Positions 44,085 through 57,685 of a stretch of 64,000 bases of DNA are shown here, piece after piece (within the stretch, counting starts at the first letter, position 1; each line of letters opens with the position of its first letter). A program made the translations under genes and the position numbers. Location: assembly GCF_010389155.1 (NCBI RefSeq), contig NC_057769.1, forward strand, positions 35,387,548-35,451,547. The letters run 5' to 3'. Below the pieces are notes generated by a model, which did no database searches, was not told the DNA's origin, and saw only the letters and a program-made list of their open reading frames with translations. This stretch comes from Erigeron canadensis (taxonomy: Eukaryota > Streptophyta > Magnoliopsida > Asterales > Asteraceae).

Positions 44085-45402
44085 GTGCTGGCAAAGGTAC
44101 CTGTTGAGGGAATTTTGTGTGTCCTTATCTTATCCATACCATATTTTGCTACAATGTTGTGTTGGAATTACTGTTATGGTTTACTACTTTAGACTATGGT
44201 CATGAGAATATTTTCAGACTATGATGATCTTTTAAATTTTGAGATTCATGTTTTTACTATATTGCTCTGGTTTGGTTTTCCTTTTCTGGTTTTAATTTTT
44301 GGTTTGTTAATTTTAGACCTAAACACCAAGATTGGCATATCGTTTTTAAGCAGCAGCACAAATCTCCTCTGCTGGTCGGACTTAAAGTTACAGTTAACCA
44401 TTTGATTGTTGTGTTGCAGGTTATAGTTTAAATTTTATGAAAAACTTACACATATATTTCATCAGCTTCTGTACATGGTATTGTGTTGCTGATAATTCTC
44501 ATCAGCACTTGATAACTATGTTGCAGGTTATAGTTTAGATCTGATAAACATTATATGAGTATTGATGCTATGTTTGAGTTTTTGAGTATTCGATAACTTA
44601 TATACTTTGCTTTTTCAACCTACATCTAACTTATGTAATTGCGATTTGTCTGTTTCCCAAGTTTTTTAACCTACCTTATATTTTCTCTGAAGAGTTGTTT
44701 AAACTGAATTTTTTGGAAAATTCGTCCCATTTGGCATTTGCATCATTAAGGTGGTATCTGTTTCTACTTGAAAAAAGTCTGCAATATATGTTATGTATGC
44801 TATAAAGAGTTTATCTGAGAAAGAAACGCAAATCTTATTATATCTTCATTTGATCTAAAAAAAAGCATCAATTTCTTTTTTTGCTTCTAGAAACAACTGA
44901 ATGTTTAGACTTCATTCCAACTTGTTCAGCCAGGGTAAATGAATTTAGTATGAACGTTTATAAACTTTTAAGTTGTTGGCTATACATAAAATTTGGACTT
45001 TGGTAGCAACTTGTACTCTTGTAGGTTGATCTAAAGGGTAATTGGGTGACTGACTTGTCCCTAACAGATATTGTCATTGTTATAACAATAACCGAATTCA
45101 CTAGCATAGTAAAATACTAACATACAAGTTCAAAAAAATAAAGGTTGCATGAAAAAAATTCGTAACCCACATTACACTTCACTTTTTGCTATTGTCGATC
45201 ACCAATATACTCTATGGGAAATGTGTATCGCGTAAGTGATTTTTTTTCCCCCTCTATATTTAATACTTAAGGATATACTCTCACGATATTACTAACATTT
45301 TTTCCCTTTTCGTTTGAAAGCATCTTTATAACAAATTATTCGCTACATTTCTTTTATACTCTTACGTAATAGGGTGCCACACTGTCACATCTTCCTCCAA
45401 TT

Positions 45403-45441
<39 letters not shown>

Positions 45442-46432
45442 ATATTAAATTTATTGAAGTTTTGTAGTGTTAGAAAGATTATGAAACATATTACTAAAGC
45501 ATATATATCTTTTTTCTTTTGGGTAAAAAGGTTACCCTATTTAAACTTTTATACCAACAACATTAGAACATTACAAAACGAGTAATGTGGCTGAATGCCA
45601 CATTAGTTCCTTTCCTATGCCAGTAAAGGTTATCAAAGCTAAATTGACAAAAACTAAGCTAATCCAAAAAACACCTACATCAATAATAAAACAACTAAAG
45701 CATATATCATATTCAACATCAACATGAAAAAAACGATAACAACCTATCGGTCCTACATTGCTCGATACAAGATCATCAAACATATATATGAAATTCTCAG
45801 ATATCACTTATATTATTTTTACCCAAATACACGATAATAATTATTCAAAAAGAAAAGTACCCAATAAGGCAATAATATGCCTATGTGCGATTATTTAATA
45901 TATTATAATCAAAATCTATTGATACTCATAGAATTAATGCGTCTCATATTACCGAATTAGGCAATATCTAAGTGTTTGTTATCGACTTTTAGCCATCCAA
46001 TCACATACAAGCAAGTTGTATGTAGATGTTGTTGCTAATAGGTTGATCGACTTTTCAACCTTGTGCACTAAATTAGTTTTTGGATTGTTCCAAAAGGCTA
46101 TCCATATATGATATGCCAATTACTTGAGTAACTATCGAGACTGTGCAAAGTTAATTGAAGAAATGTTATAAGCAAGCACGTTTTATGTAGAAACCCGGAT
46201 GCGCCCAATGCTTGTTTTGTACTCGTATGATCGATGGATTGGCGGCACAAGGGGTCACTGACCAATTCCGACATATTATGTACTCGTATAATACCAGCCT
46301 TGGCTCACATAAGCCTTGGATCTTTCTATTAGTACGTTTTAAGGAAATCTATTTATTCCAAAGGTAACTTATTTCTTTAAAGATATAACGAAACATGAGT
46401 TAACATATTAAATATATATCAAGCCTAGCTAA
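44085..46432. other. eEF2 3' UTR and intergenic DNA
   Basis: The first 400-500 bp probably include the 3' UTR. Short T-rich phrases such as TTGCAGGTTATAGTTTA occur at about 44415 and 44522. Beyond that no gene is supported; the frame at 45571-45807 (minus) has no recognised domain. Confidence 0.5.
45405..45438. repeat. Poly-T tract, 34 bases
   Basis: Uninterrupted T run. It could mark an old retroposed tail on the minus strand, but no target duplication was found. Confidence 0.9.
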
Positions 46433-46441
46433 TTAACTTTA

Positions 46442-46596
46442 GGGGTTTGCTAAATACAGCCATTAGGGCTGTGTTTAAGGTGCATAAATTGTTTGTACAT
46501 TTACCATGAAAATCAGGGACGGATTTTTAATATGGAAGGTACAAGTTTTTTTATACATGTTAAATACAACCCTTAGGGCTGTATTTAACATTTCCC
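46442..46596. mobile_element. 155-bp MITE with 9-bp duplication TTAACTTTA
   Basis: TTAACTTTA lies at 46433-46441 and 46597-46605. The ends form inverted repeats of about 38 bp (GGGGTTTGCTAAATACAGCC against GGGAAATGTTAAATACAGCC). Each end is also itself a palindrome around GCC-ATTA-GGGC. A 9-bp duplication suggests the Mutator superfamily. Confidence 0.85.
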
Positions 46597-46605
46597 TTAA
46601 CTTTA

Positions 46606-48194
46606 ACACCAAAGAAATCACAAAACATGGGTTATCACATCAAAAGATATTGATACTGTTATAACACGATATCAAAAAGTATGTTGCGTTTTTGATGACT
46701 TCGGTAATACTAATGAACCCAAATTTAATAATTTTATTATAGAAAAACAGAAAAATTCCGCGGTACAAATGCAACTAGCGACAAGTTGTTAAACCTATCG
46801 ACTTTGTATATTTGGATTAGTATCCGATTTAAATGTTTTACCTTTTTTTGGACTATGTAGCACAATAGCCCGAGTCATTTCATGTAATTTTTAATTCTTT
46901 GGTGTCTTGCTGAAAATCTTGAATTATGCTTTAGCCGTTTTGAAATAAACTACTCTTGACTAACCCACACATATAACTTGATAGTTTATATGTGAATAAA
47001 TATGTGACTATCATTCATATATGGACATCAAATTATACTATAAAACTTTTCATGATTTCTCTAATTTAAATAGTTATCACATGAACTTTATCTAAATAGA
47101 TTTTATGTAAAATATAGCAAGTATTAAAGTAAAACAAATAATACATATATTTTTTTTTACACTGAAAATCACCGTGCATGATGAAAATCATCGTGCATCA
47201 ATTGCTTCGTGAATCTTCATGCATCAATCTAACAATGATCTAAGGGTCAAGATCATGTATTACTTATTTTACTTTAATAATTGTTTTACAATACCCAATC
47301 CCTAAATAAATAATATATACCTACAAAATTATCGATAACTATTAAAGCACAATATCACGACGTACCTTTTTTCATTTTTCTTCTCGTAATGATGTAAACA
47401 TTTTAATAATTTAATAATTATAAACTCGTGGAATGCTGGCTCGATTCACTTTGTCAATCAACACGTCTTGATCGAGTAGATACTCATTTGTGCACTATCA
47501 TTATATATGATGATGGGATGGGATATATCTGCCATTATTATGTTTTATTTTTAATTTGCTTTTAAAGGACATGTAAGTAAAATGCCCTAATTTTTATCAA
47601 TAGCAAATAAGCAATCATTTGGGTGAGCTGATCCCACTATAAACTATCTTTTCATGTTCATCAAAACCCCCAAATCATATCATCTATCGCTCTTCTTGTC
47701 CACCTTCCATGCATCACCGGCCAGTAGGAAAAAGAAAATAAATTTATATCATCTTAATTAACTTGATATGATATAAATTATTGGTCCTTTTTGTTTTTCA
47801 CTTTTAAGCACTTCAAAGTGATGATCATCTTTGTTAAACTATATTAGAAGCTCAATTAAGTGGTTAAGAGAGTCGTAAATCTATATATATCTTGAATCTG
47901 TGTCGTTTTATTTTTCTTGTTTTATTTTGCGGCATGTTTATGAAAGACATGTATTTCTCTATACAAGTACTCTTTGATCGACATATATCGTTCCAACTTG
48001 TAATACTTACTATACATATGATCTGAACTTATATGTAATTTGTAACTTTGAAAGGATATGTATGGTTCATTTTAAGTGTAACTTTTAATTCATACTTAAT
48101 TGAAATATCTTTTCCATATCTTTTATTTTTCTCCACTATACTATAACTGATATAAAACATAGACAACACAAATTATACGCTAGTCGTTAAAAGA
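46606..48194. other. AT-rich intergenic DNA
   Basis: No gene is recognised. A short repeated ATCGTGCAT phrase around 47172-47226 is the only local structure. Confidence 0.5.
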
Positions 48195-48196
48195 TA

Positions 48197-48439
48197 CTCC
48201 CTCCGTCCCATTTTAATTGTCCAATTTTGACTGGTCAAGTCTTTTTCTTCCGACTTTGACCGTAAATATCTTTGTTTGTGTTATATATTAGTTGATGAAA
48301 GTTATATCAATAAAAAGTACATGTAAAACTCAATCAATTCATATATATTATATAATACAAACAAAAATATTTACGGTCAAAGTTCAAAGAAAAAGACTCA
48401 AAAAATCAAAATAGGACACTTAATATGCAACGGAGGGAG
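48197..48439. mobile_element. Stowaway-like (Tc1/mariner) MITE
   Basis: Terminal CTCCCTCCGTCCC and CGGAGGGAG, flanked by TA on both sides (48195-48196 and 48440-48441). This is the classic plant Stowaway signature. Inverted similarity continues inward (GGTCAAGTC against GACTC and TTTGACCGTAAATAT against ATATTTACGGTCAAA). 243 bp. Confidence 0.92.
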
Positions 48440-48441
48440 TA

Positions 48442-49714
48442 AAAGATTAAAAGGAAAGCTTTAGATCAAGAAAATAACGATCCTACATGTAGTAACAAGG
48501 AAAGTGATCCGGCATTTTGTTTTGGAACAGTGTGTTTCGAATCATCTCCATTCTTGAACTCACTGTATAGACTTAATACGTGTAGACTATATTGTGTTAA
48601 TTGGATATACACTAAGTCTACATTACCGTAATGTGAGTAATGTGAATTCTCAGAAAAAAACATCTAAAAACTTATCAGCTACAAGACTCGGACTTAAACT
48701 TTAAAGAAATACCGTATATATCTTTGATTCGCTAAGCTGACCTTCGTTAATTAACAAATTATTTATATTACTTAAGTGGTAGTTTATTACGGTATATGAA
48801 GAGGCATTACCTTATTCACTATTATATTATATTATATTATTATATTAGTCAACGAATGATTAATCTGGAGTTTCTCAACTACTCTTTCAAAAAGTGCTTT
48901 TATTATGCATCCAGTTATAAATGCACATTAGAAAGACAAAAATAAAGATTCTTTGGTACATAAATATTATATATAAAAAAATTGAGATGTAACTTTTCTC
49001 CAAAACAAGTTTTAAAAAACTGGTATCTATATGATAACAATGTCAGTTTTGATTATATCAGGAGCAAGTTAATTAAAAATATTTGTATAAAAATGACATG
49101 TCGAAAACCATATGTGTTTAAATCAGAGCCAAAAATTTAAGCCTATTAACATGATTGTCGACTTTTAAAATATATATTTACTGATCATAATTTTTTTTTC
49201 CTAAAAAAACGGATAAATAACTAACACCCATAATTTTGAAAAATCCATGCCGGATTCAAATCACAACAACGCTATAAAAGGTTTGCTCTCCCATGTACGG
49301 ATGGATATACTTTTGATAAGATCTACTCACAATATTTGCCTAAGACAAATTTGGGATCCTTGATCCCGGTCCTAGAAAAAAACCATAAAGTAGAAAATTC
49401 TTTAACTATTAGATTATCACCCCATGACTACTAATGATAACTAATACACTAATATTTTATGAACGTCCTAAGGCGAGAGAGTTGTATCGTATGATTGTCG
49501 AATGACGGGACGTTAACTTTATAGAGGGTTCTTCATACGAGGAATGGTTACTTCGGTTTTTAAAAATCCAAGTGACTTCTATAATGAAAAAAAAACGAGG
49601 AGGTGTTTTATGTATCATGTGGTGGCTCTAGGGGTAGATCAATAGTACCACGTGATTAGCCGATTATTTTAGGCCCCCAAAATTTCAAGGCCTCCAAAAT
49701 TTTGTATATTATAT
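48442..49714. other. Intergenic DNA
   Basis: It includes a TATTA-type microsatellite near 48824-48848. No gene or element boundary is found. Confidence 0.5.
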
Positions 49715-49717
49715 TTA

Positions 49718-50217
49718 GGGTATGTTTGGCAAAAGTAGCTGTAGCTGGTAGTTGTAGCTTTTAGTTAGAGCTGTAAGCTGTAACTTTTTGTCAAAGCTGT
49801 TAGCAGGAGCTTTTAGTTTTAGTGGTGTTCGACACAGTAGTTGTAACTTAAAAATATAAAATAAATATTAAAAATTTTATAAGAAAAATCAATATTTTAC
49901 ATATATATTAGCCTACAAAATGATCTTTATATATAAATTTAGTGAGAGATACATTGCATCAGGTATAATATACACAAACCTATATGTATCTGATTTATTT
50001 CACATAGTAATAAAGTAGGTTATTTAAGTATAATTATAATATGAAAAGCTTGGAGTTGTACATGAAATGTTAGTAGCCTAAGCATTTTTTAAAAGAGTTT
50101 TTCAACATATTTAAAAGCTTGGAACTTTTTTCACCAAACACTGCTTTTAGGATTATAGGAGCTTTTAGTTTAAAAATAAAAGCTAAAGTTTCTGAAAAGC
50201 TTGTGCCAAACATAGCC
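49718..50217. mobile_element. Tourist-like (PIF/Harbinger) MITE, duplication TTA
   Basis: Terminal GGGTATGTTTGGCA and TGCCAAACATAGCC, with TTA on both sides (49715-49717 and 50218-50220). Length 500 bp. The interior has repeated AGCTTTTAGTT phrases in both orientations and no coding sequence. Confidence 0.85.
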
Positions 50218-50220
50218 TTA

Positions 50221-50538
50221 ATGTTTGGATTTTGGACTAAATACCATACTATAATTTACATTGCAGTAACATCCATTTAGTTTTTGCATCAACATCTGTA
50301 ATTTTTTTTTATTATTATTAGTAGTAGTTTAATTATAAAAGTCGAGTTACTTTGTTTTCTTTTTTACTTTAATTTGTATAGTAATGAACTAGGCCCAAAA
50401 ATGAATTACGTGTGAGCCTTCCAAAAATCTTAAGCTGCCACTGGTTGGCTCATATGGAAATTTCGAAATAAATCGCTTTTTGGATCTAGTGTTCCATTCA
50501 AAGCGATTCTATTTGATGAGTTAACACAACCATCATTT
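50221..50538. other. Intergenic DNA
   Basis: No features are recognised between the Tourist-like MITE and the Helitron-like element. Confidence 0.5.
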
Positions 50539-51246
50539 TCTCTATATAATTAAGAGATGATATGTTTAATCCTACGTGGCACTTCCTTTCACTCGTCACA
50601 TTAGCTTTTTTCCTACGTGTTAATTCTATGACTTTTGTGTTTTAAAATCTGATATATAATTTGCGATCTCATTCATAGCGACACCATGGATATTTATATT
50701 TTTTAGTTAAAAGGATTTAAAATATTGTAGAGAATCAAACTTCACTCTTAAGATTTAAAGGAATACATGCCTTCGAATTGAACTATTAATTCATTTATGT
50801 TTTGTTGTTGAAAACAAATATTATTATAGGTCTAAAGTGTATGGCTTGAATTAGTAAAAAGAAAGAGTATTTTTTTTTATTTTCATCATTAGTCTCTCTG
50901 TATAATTAAAAAAGAGTATTTTTTTTAAATGACATTTTTAGTAATTCAATGATAATTATCTTTTTTTCTAATAAGATTTTTTATTATATTATATTTATTT
51001 AAATATATATCATAAGAAAGATTTTTATGATTTATAAATATTTATGTTTCATTAGTCATGTTTTAACATATTTAACGTACGTATGTCAAATATTCATAAA
51101 CTATAACTTTTTTTTTTACATCAATTGTAATCTAACAGCTTTTTATGTCATAAATTATGAATATACAAGTATAATGTAACTATCAGTTATTGTATTTTTT
51201 ATTTATTTTTTCAGTTAGTCTAACACAACGTGTGAGTTTAATCTAG
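50539..51246 (+). mobile_element. Helitron-like element
   Basis: It starts TCTCTATATAATTAAGAGATG and ends GTTTAATCTAG|T with a CACAACGTGTG short hairpin just before. It shares the TCCTACGTGGCA-type phrase with the Helitron at 12290 (TCCTACGTGTCA). The base before the start is T instead of A. A second start-like TCTCTCTGTATAATTAA lies at about 50890. Confidence 0.5.
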
Positions 51247-51302
51247 TTTAATATAAATGTAGATGCATGACTAGGTTTAGCAAGGTAGATCGGCTAAACA
51301 GT

Positions 51303-51442
51303 GTCATCACCATTTAAGTGGGGTGGTAGAGATTCTTGCATCTTAAAGTATAGATCAAGGTTCAATCCTTGACAATGGTGTAATTTAATATTATAGGGTG
51401 TAATTTAATAGTGTATTATATTTGTCGTTAAAAAAAAAATCT
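51303..51442 (+). mobile_element. Short tRNA-derived SINE
   Basis: An A-box region (GTGGGGTGGTAGAGAT) and B box (AAGGTTCAATCCTT) are followed by a poly-A run near 51430. GCTAAACAGT flanks at 51293-51302 and 51443-51452. Confidence 0.8.
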
Positions 51443-51588
51443 GCTAAACAGTCCTACTATTTGTAAATTTTTTGTTTAATGTAAATCCTGACTAGTTATT
51501 AATTAATAGAATTTCATGTGAAATAAAAGTATACTACTTGTTTATCGTTTAGAGTGTCTTTATTTTTTCAAAGACAGAAAACTAGTCA

Positions 51589-52294
51589 GGGGGAAAGGAG
51601 TCATGCCTCCCAAAATTTCATCCCTCCCAAATCCCACCAATCAAATACCTCTAACCCAATCTTACTTTTCAACCCTTCCAACCATCCCCCTCAACCATTT
51701 TTAATGGCATTCATGACTTTCTCAACCCTATCAAAATTTTTTTTTTCTTTTTCATTTAATTTAATCAAGCTTCTTCTTTTTTAATAAAAACTTAAATATT
51801 TCATTAAACTTAAACTAAACATTACATAAACATGAATTAAAAAGTACATAACAATATAAACCGAAATTAAAATTCTACATGATAATGAAGACAACTAAAT
51901 CAAACTCGCAACTGATGGTGGTTGCATCGCTGGAACACAAAATGAAGAAGACGAGGAAGATGAATCCATTTTTTTTTAAAATGTGGTGTTTTTTTTTTTT
52001 GAAAGTGTGAAGATATGTTTTTGTTTGGTGATTTTTTTTTGTTAAAAATGAAGTGTATATATAGATAAAGAGGTAGGGAATTTTTTTTTTTTTTTTTTTT
52101 TATGGCTTCAAACAGTCAAATTTCATCCCTCCCAACACATCACACGCTCCCCCCCTAACGTTCAAATTCTCCAACCCACACAGGGCTTTAATGCCGCCAA
52201 CCTTCATGCCGCTTTGATGCCTCCTTGATGGCGCCGGTGTTCGTTCAGCGACATGGGCATGCCACCATCCATGCCGTGACCACTCCTCTCCCCC
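51589..52294. mobile_element. Harbinger-like non-autonomous element
   Basis: Inverted ends GGGGGAAAGGAGT and GGGGGAGAGGAGT (opposite strand) enclose 706 bp. The flanking trinucleotides are TCA and TAA, close to the TNA duplication of this superfamily. Inside are T-rich tracts (23 T at about 52080) and no transposase. Confidence 0.55.
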
Positions 52295-52297
52295 TAA

Positions 52298-53474
52298 CTC
52301 TCGGCTAGTTGGTTAATTAATGTTTATCGATAGGGATAATTTTGGTCAAAATTATTGATAGGGATGACATTTACTCGTTAATATAATTCTTAGTAGGTGA
52401 TGAACAATAAAGATACTTTGAACGGTTATTATTGAAATTTTTTCCAATTAACACCACATTTAAATTAACTACACTTAACTTTTAACAATCACAAATAAAA
52501 ACCTTTAAAAATGAAAATTTTGCCGATCTTCATCCTTCATATCATAGTTTGATGAACCACATAGAAAAGCCGTGTCAACAACATTAGCAGACTACCTCAA
52601 GTTCTTGACATTTTCTTTTTTTTTTGTATGTTGAAAATCGAGCTATCCTAAGAAGGCTCTGATCAGCTATGTGCATGTGATCGAGGCATTTTTTAACTAA
52701 TTATTTAACTTGCTTATACATTAATTCATTTATATATGTAAAGGAATTGAAGTATATTAACATTAAGGCCATACACAAATAAATTCTTTCTACACATTTT
52801 AGTGTTCCTTCCAAACTTCGCTGCGAAGTTATACGATTTTGCATTTTTTAAAGCCCAGTATTTTATTATATATGTTCATTTTGATAATAATTTAGGCGAT
52901 AGTGCTAGCTTTAACTTTGATTAAATTTATTTATATGAACTTCCAAAATGGGGTACTACATATACTTTCCTTAGTAGATTTAGCATTTATAACGTTGTCA
53001 TAAATTGGTAAACAAATTACTGATGTTTTACAAATTAATGGTAGACGCGCAGTATCACATAGAGGGCCAATGCCCCCTCAAATTGTTTTTTTTTTTTTTT
53101 AAATAAAATTTTTATCTTATTTTGAAAATTTCCTATAAGTTTTTAATATTTTGACCTCTTTTATATTTATTTTTTTATGAATTTTTTGATTTTTTCATAT
53201 TTGAAATTTTTTATTGTTATCACTTCTGAGTAGATGGATCTCTTTATATAGGTTACCGGTAAGAAGAAAACTTTTTAATAAAAATATATACTTTTTAATA
53301 AAAATATATACACTACTTTATCGGAATTTTTCATGACCGATAGTAAAAACATTCAAGATGTTATACACTAGTCCACCTAAAAAGTGGTTAACTTTGGCAT
53401 AAATCAAAAATGCATTATTATAAAGTTAAATTAAATCTTTGAACTTATAAGGTTTTCATATAAATTATGACGTT
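52298..53474. other. AT-rich intergenic DNA
   Basis: A direct repeat ACTTTTTAATAAAAATATATA at about 53268-53310. No gene is supported. Confidence 0.5.
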
Positions 53475-53489
53475 AGCTATAAGCCTATA

Positions 53490-53838
53490 ACTAACGCCAT
53501 CTAGTTTGTTCAAGTGGTTGAGCACATGTCTTACAAGCAGGAGGTCTTGGGTTCAAGACTTGGGAGTACATATGAAGTCTTTTTATGAAAGCTTGGCTTG
53601 GGTATACCTAGGTTTAAGTCTGAAGAGGCAGGGTTTACCCCTATTGATCGTCGTGCCTTCGGACGGATTAGTAGGGTTTTTTCCCCCATTGGGTATTTGA
53701 AATAGACATTTCTACTTCAAGGGAGCTCTCTAGCTTGGACCAGGTTAAGACAACGTATGTTAGACCTCTCGCTGTCAAATCACGACACGAAGTTTTCAAG
53801 CGAAATTCACCTTTAAAAAAAAAAAAAAAAAAAACCCC
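53490..53838 (+). mobile_element. Full-length tRNA-derived SINE with 15-bp duplication
   Basis: AGCTATAAGCCTATA flanks at 53475-53489 and 53839-53853. The head has A box TTCAAGTGGTTGAGCA and B box GGGTTCAAGACTTGG. The body is 349 bp and ends in a poly-A run of about 20 followed by CCCC. The open frame at 53506-53700 is a shadow of the SINE. Confidence 0.9.
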
Positions 53839-53853
53839 AGCTATAAGCCTATA

Positions 53854-56800
53854 GCTAAACTATCACCTATACCGTTCAAATAATCATATCACTTTCGGTT
53901 TGATTAATTATGTCGAGCAATAGTATATTAACTAGCTTAAGAAATAAATTAGTGCACTTTGAACTTGGTTTAAAGTAGTAGTAGTACTGTAATACTTAAC
54001 GCACGCTCTTGAATTCATTAATTAATAAATTACGCATCTTTTCTAAAAAGTCCATGGAAAAGATCATATTTGAACTGTAGCATCGAGAATCTACTTCTTT
54101 TCCTTTTTGTTTTTCTTTTATACTTTTGTTTTAGTTTCTGTACGGAATATATAAAGATTAAAGAGACTACTATACTACATAAATTATCAACGTTTAATTA
54201 TTTACTTATTTTTTGAACGGCAAATTTCAGGTTAGGGGTTTAAATCACAATATATTGTCTTAACTCACGCTAGAGTATCCCAAGGGATTAAATGTATGCG
54301 CATGGCTGTCGAGAAAAAGAAGATGGTGGAACTTTTCGCGTTTGTTTCATAGAATTTGATGGAATCTAATGGAATTGGATTGAATTTCATTCCTTAGTGC
54401 GTTTGGTTGTTCAAAGAAGGAGGAATCTCACTTGGTAGAAATGTAAGCATTCTATCATTTGATGCTCAAAAAAAATATTCCTTCGTATTCCATTCCTTCA
54501 TATTTCAATTCCTTCGAAAGATTCCAATTCTTCCAAAAACATTCTGTAAACCAAACGAAATAGTTGTTATATGATTCCGTTACTTTTTATTCAGTTTATG
54601 GTATTCAAGCAGATGTAGTAAACGTACTATATTTAGTTGGAGTGGCTAAAAAGCACTCCTTTCTATGTAATTTACATTCCTTATATTTTCAACGGTTGAA
54701 TTTTTTTTCAAATCTTTTTACGCTTTTCTAGTTACGTAATTATATATATATATATATTGCCACCGATAAGTATGGTTTTATTTAATTATGATCATTGGAT
54801 TGAAATTTCATTTGATCCTAGCCGTACAAACTACTCCATTTAAAACGGGACTTTTGTTACTCGGATAATCAAAACGTGAACATTTACCAGCTATTGTTTA
54901 GTAGAATTAGTTCTGTTTTGACCCGGTTTAACGTGAGTATTAATTGGTTATGGAATGGAACTACCTAACCTATTCTCTAGGAGTAAATTTAGTGTTTATT
55001 GTTTTATCATTTCCACGTCTATAGTTAGTTAGGCTATATATAAGCTTTAATAGTTAATGAAGAATTGTTGATTAGTATTATCTACATGCAGGTTCATATA
55101 TATAGTGATCATCATACATCGGATCAATGATAATAGCCAAATTATACATATTTGAATTATTAGTTTAATGGCTAATATCCTTTACTTTTATGCATTTTGA
55201 GTCTAATTTGTATGTTTTTTAGTTATTCATTATTTGCGCAAGTATTCTATAGGTTCATCGTGCGAGTTGGATGATTTCGAGATCAAAAGCTAACTAGAAT
55301 GCGCGAATAACGGCTGAAAATGGTATAATCAAGTAAAGTGACAATATTCGTCAATGAAGCCGAAGTTAGTCAATATAATGAGTTTTTATATATTCTTGAT
55401 AAATAGAAACCAACATATTGATTTGGGATGATTTATTGTTTATATATATGGTCATGGTTTTATGAAAAATCGGTTGTAATCATCCGAGAGATCTCCGAGC
55501 TGTCTCCCGTAGTTTTTCTATCCGATTAAATTGTAGATGTGTTTATGTCTTTATGAAGCAAGAAAATTTAAAATAGGTGTTTATGTCTGTGCATCTGGCT
55601 TGGAAATAACATTGCCAGTTATGGTTGGGATGGCTGGAATGTGACGACGAGTTGAGGGTGTCTGTGATTGTGGTGGTGTCAGGGTTTTGGTTGGTAGGGT
55701 TTTGGGTGTGTATTTGGTGGCGGGAGGTAGATAATGGTTCTTTGGTGGTTATGGATTCTTGGAACCTTGTCGTCGGCCATGAGAGACTGTCGTCGATATG
55801 AGTATTGGTTTTATTTAATTAAATATAGATGGAAGAGACTGAATATTCAATTCGTTGTTGTTGAATTATATACGTTATGTTAGATTGTTGGAAATAAGTT
55901 TTTATTCTAATCAAGATTGAGGTATTTCATCATGTGTAAAGAGACAAAACCATTATCAAGTGGAACAACTTAGAGACGAGCATGCATATCAGATTTATAG
56001 TATGAGCACTTTTCATTATAAATTTGTGTTCCTTATAATAAAGAGTAATAAAGTTGATATATAGAACATAAATGGAGTACAAGATATGTGGATATTAGAT
56101 TCTATTTGAGTTGCCATTTAGCTATGTTTAACTTAAATGTAAGTTATAAAAGACATTAGATTCTATTTGAGTTGCTATTTAGCTATGTTTAACTTAAATG
56201 TAAGTTATAAAATACATAAATGGAGTACAAGATATGTGGTTATTAGATTCTATTACGCTTAATCCGAGCTATGCACGAGTATTGTCTAAGTTATTGTTTA
56301 GTACGAATACCTCTTATTAATGTTTTGTAAGTGGCATTTATCGGGTTTACTTAGCTAAACTCAACGTCTAACATAATGTATCAAAATATATATCCTTGTA
56401 AGGTGAATTGATATATTATAGTAACTTTATAAGTAAAATTAAAATAATTTTTATTTAATTTTATATTAATTAAAATTAATAGTTAAGATTTAAAAATAAT
56501 TTTTTAATCTTAACTATTAATTTTAATTTAATAATCCACGTCTATCAACTTTATCTATAAAGCTCAATCCTAATTTAATATTAGGAAGGCATGACCCATC
56601 TCCATTTTTTTTATTTATCCGAGATTATTTGAAATTGAAAACAACCTACATAAAATTGTGAGATCTTAACTAATTCAAGTTAAAAGTTTAAATTCAAAAA
56701 ATGGGTTTTCACCTTTGACAATTGATTTTAGCGACGAACTTAATTAATATCACTCAGGCAAGAAGCTGCCAACATGATTAAAATATACTAAGTGAGCACA

Positions 56801-57676
56801 TAAAAAAACCCGGCCCTTCCATTAATTGATTTTAGCGACGAACTTTCCACATGAATCACCATAGCACATAAAAAACCCGGCCCATTCCATTATTTCTTTC
56901 TGCTTAAACATGCATTAATTAATTACCTTATTTGCTCGACTAATTAAGCTCACCCTACAATAATAATATTCTTTCATGTAAATTCAATAACCCAACTATA
57001 CTCTTTTTATTAATTGGAGATGGTCTAATGATTGAAGAAATATTGGTCTGGGCCCATGTTGATTGTGTAGGCAACACATCTAAGTGGTGTAAGTTATAAG
57101 TGGAAAAGACATCTAAGCTAACTATATATCACTATATCAATTTGTTAGGTACCTCGTCATCCAACCCATTGCCAACCTTAACTAAATAACTATCCATTTT
57201 GTTATATATTCACAGTGAGGGTTTATAAATGCCTAAATTAAGTACAATATTTAGTGCTTTAAAGTTTAAACTTATTCATTTTACATCACAATTGATCACT
57301 GTCGACGGTTAATGAAATCAGATATTATTACAACTGTACAACTATATTCATTGTATGGGTACAATTCAAGTCACAAAGGAACACGGCGAATTTGTGAGGC
57401 ATAATGCCTTAATTTTATTGTATTCATCTAACTAATTTCTTTAGGGTACCCATTACTATACTTAAAGGATCAACTTTCTATTACAGTTTAAAAAAGGAAA
57501 ACCACTTACTAAATTAACTAGTTGATGAGGTCCGTATAATATATTTATTTTTGGTTTAAAGTTGATTTGATATCACTAGTTAGAACATATTCAAAAAAAA
57601 TACTTTTAAAATATAGTTATAGTTATATAGTTGATCATTATAATATTGAGAAACTTTATGCTAACTTTACATTACT
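53854..57676. other. Long AT-rich intergenic stretch with minor repeats
   Basis: No gene is found in 3.8 kb. Minor structures: a MITE-like segment at about 54335-54585 (TTTCGCGTTTGTTTC against TTTCGTTTGGTTTAC); a 61-bp tandem duplication at 56094-56215; and a hairpin with 22-bp arms at 56469-56490 and 56506-56527. A SINE-like remnant may lie near 54200-54310 on the minus strand. Confidence 0.5.
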
Positions 57677-57685
57677 ATTAAAAAT

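Noticed and set aside
45571..45807. Minus-strand frame with hydrophobic stretches
   Set aside because: No domain, no promoter and no splice context; AT-rich DNA readily gives such frames.
53506..53700. Frame of 64 codons
   Set aside because: It lies wholly within a SINE.
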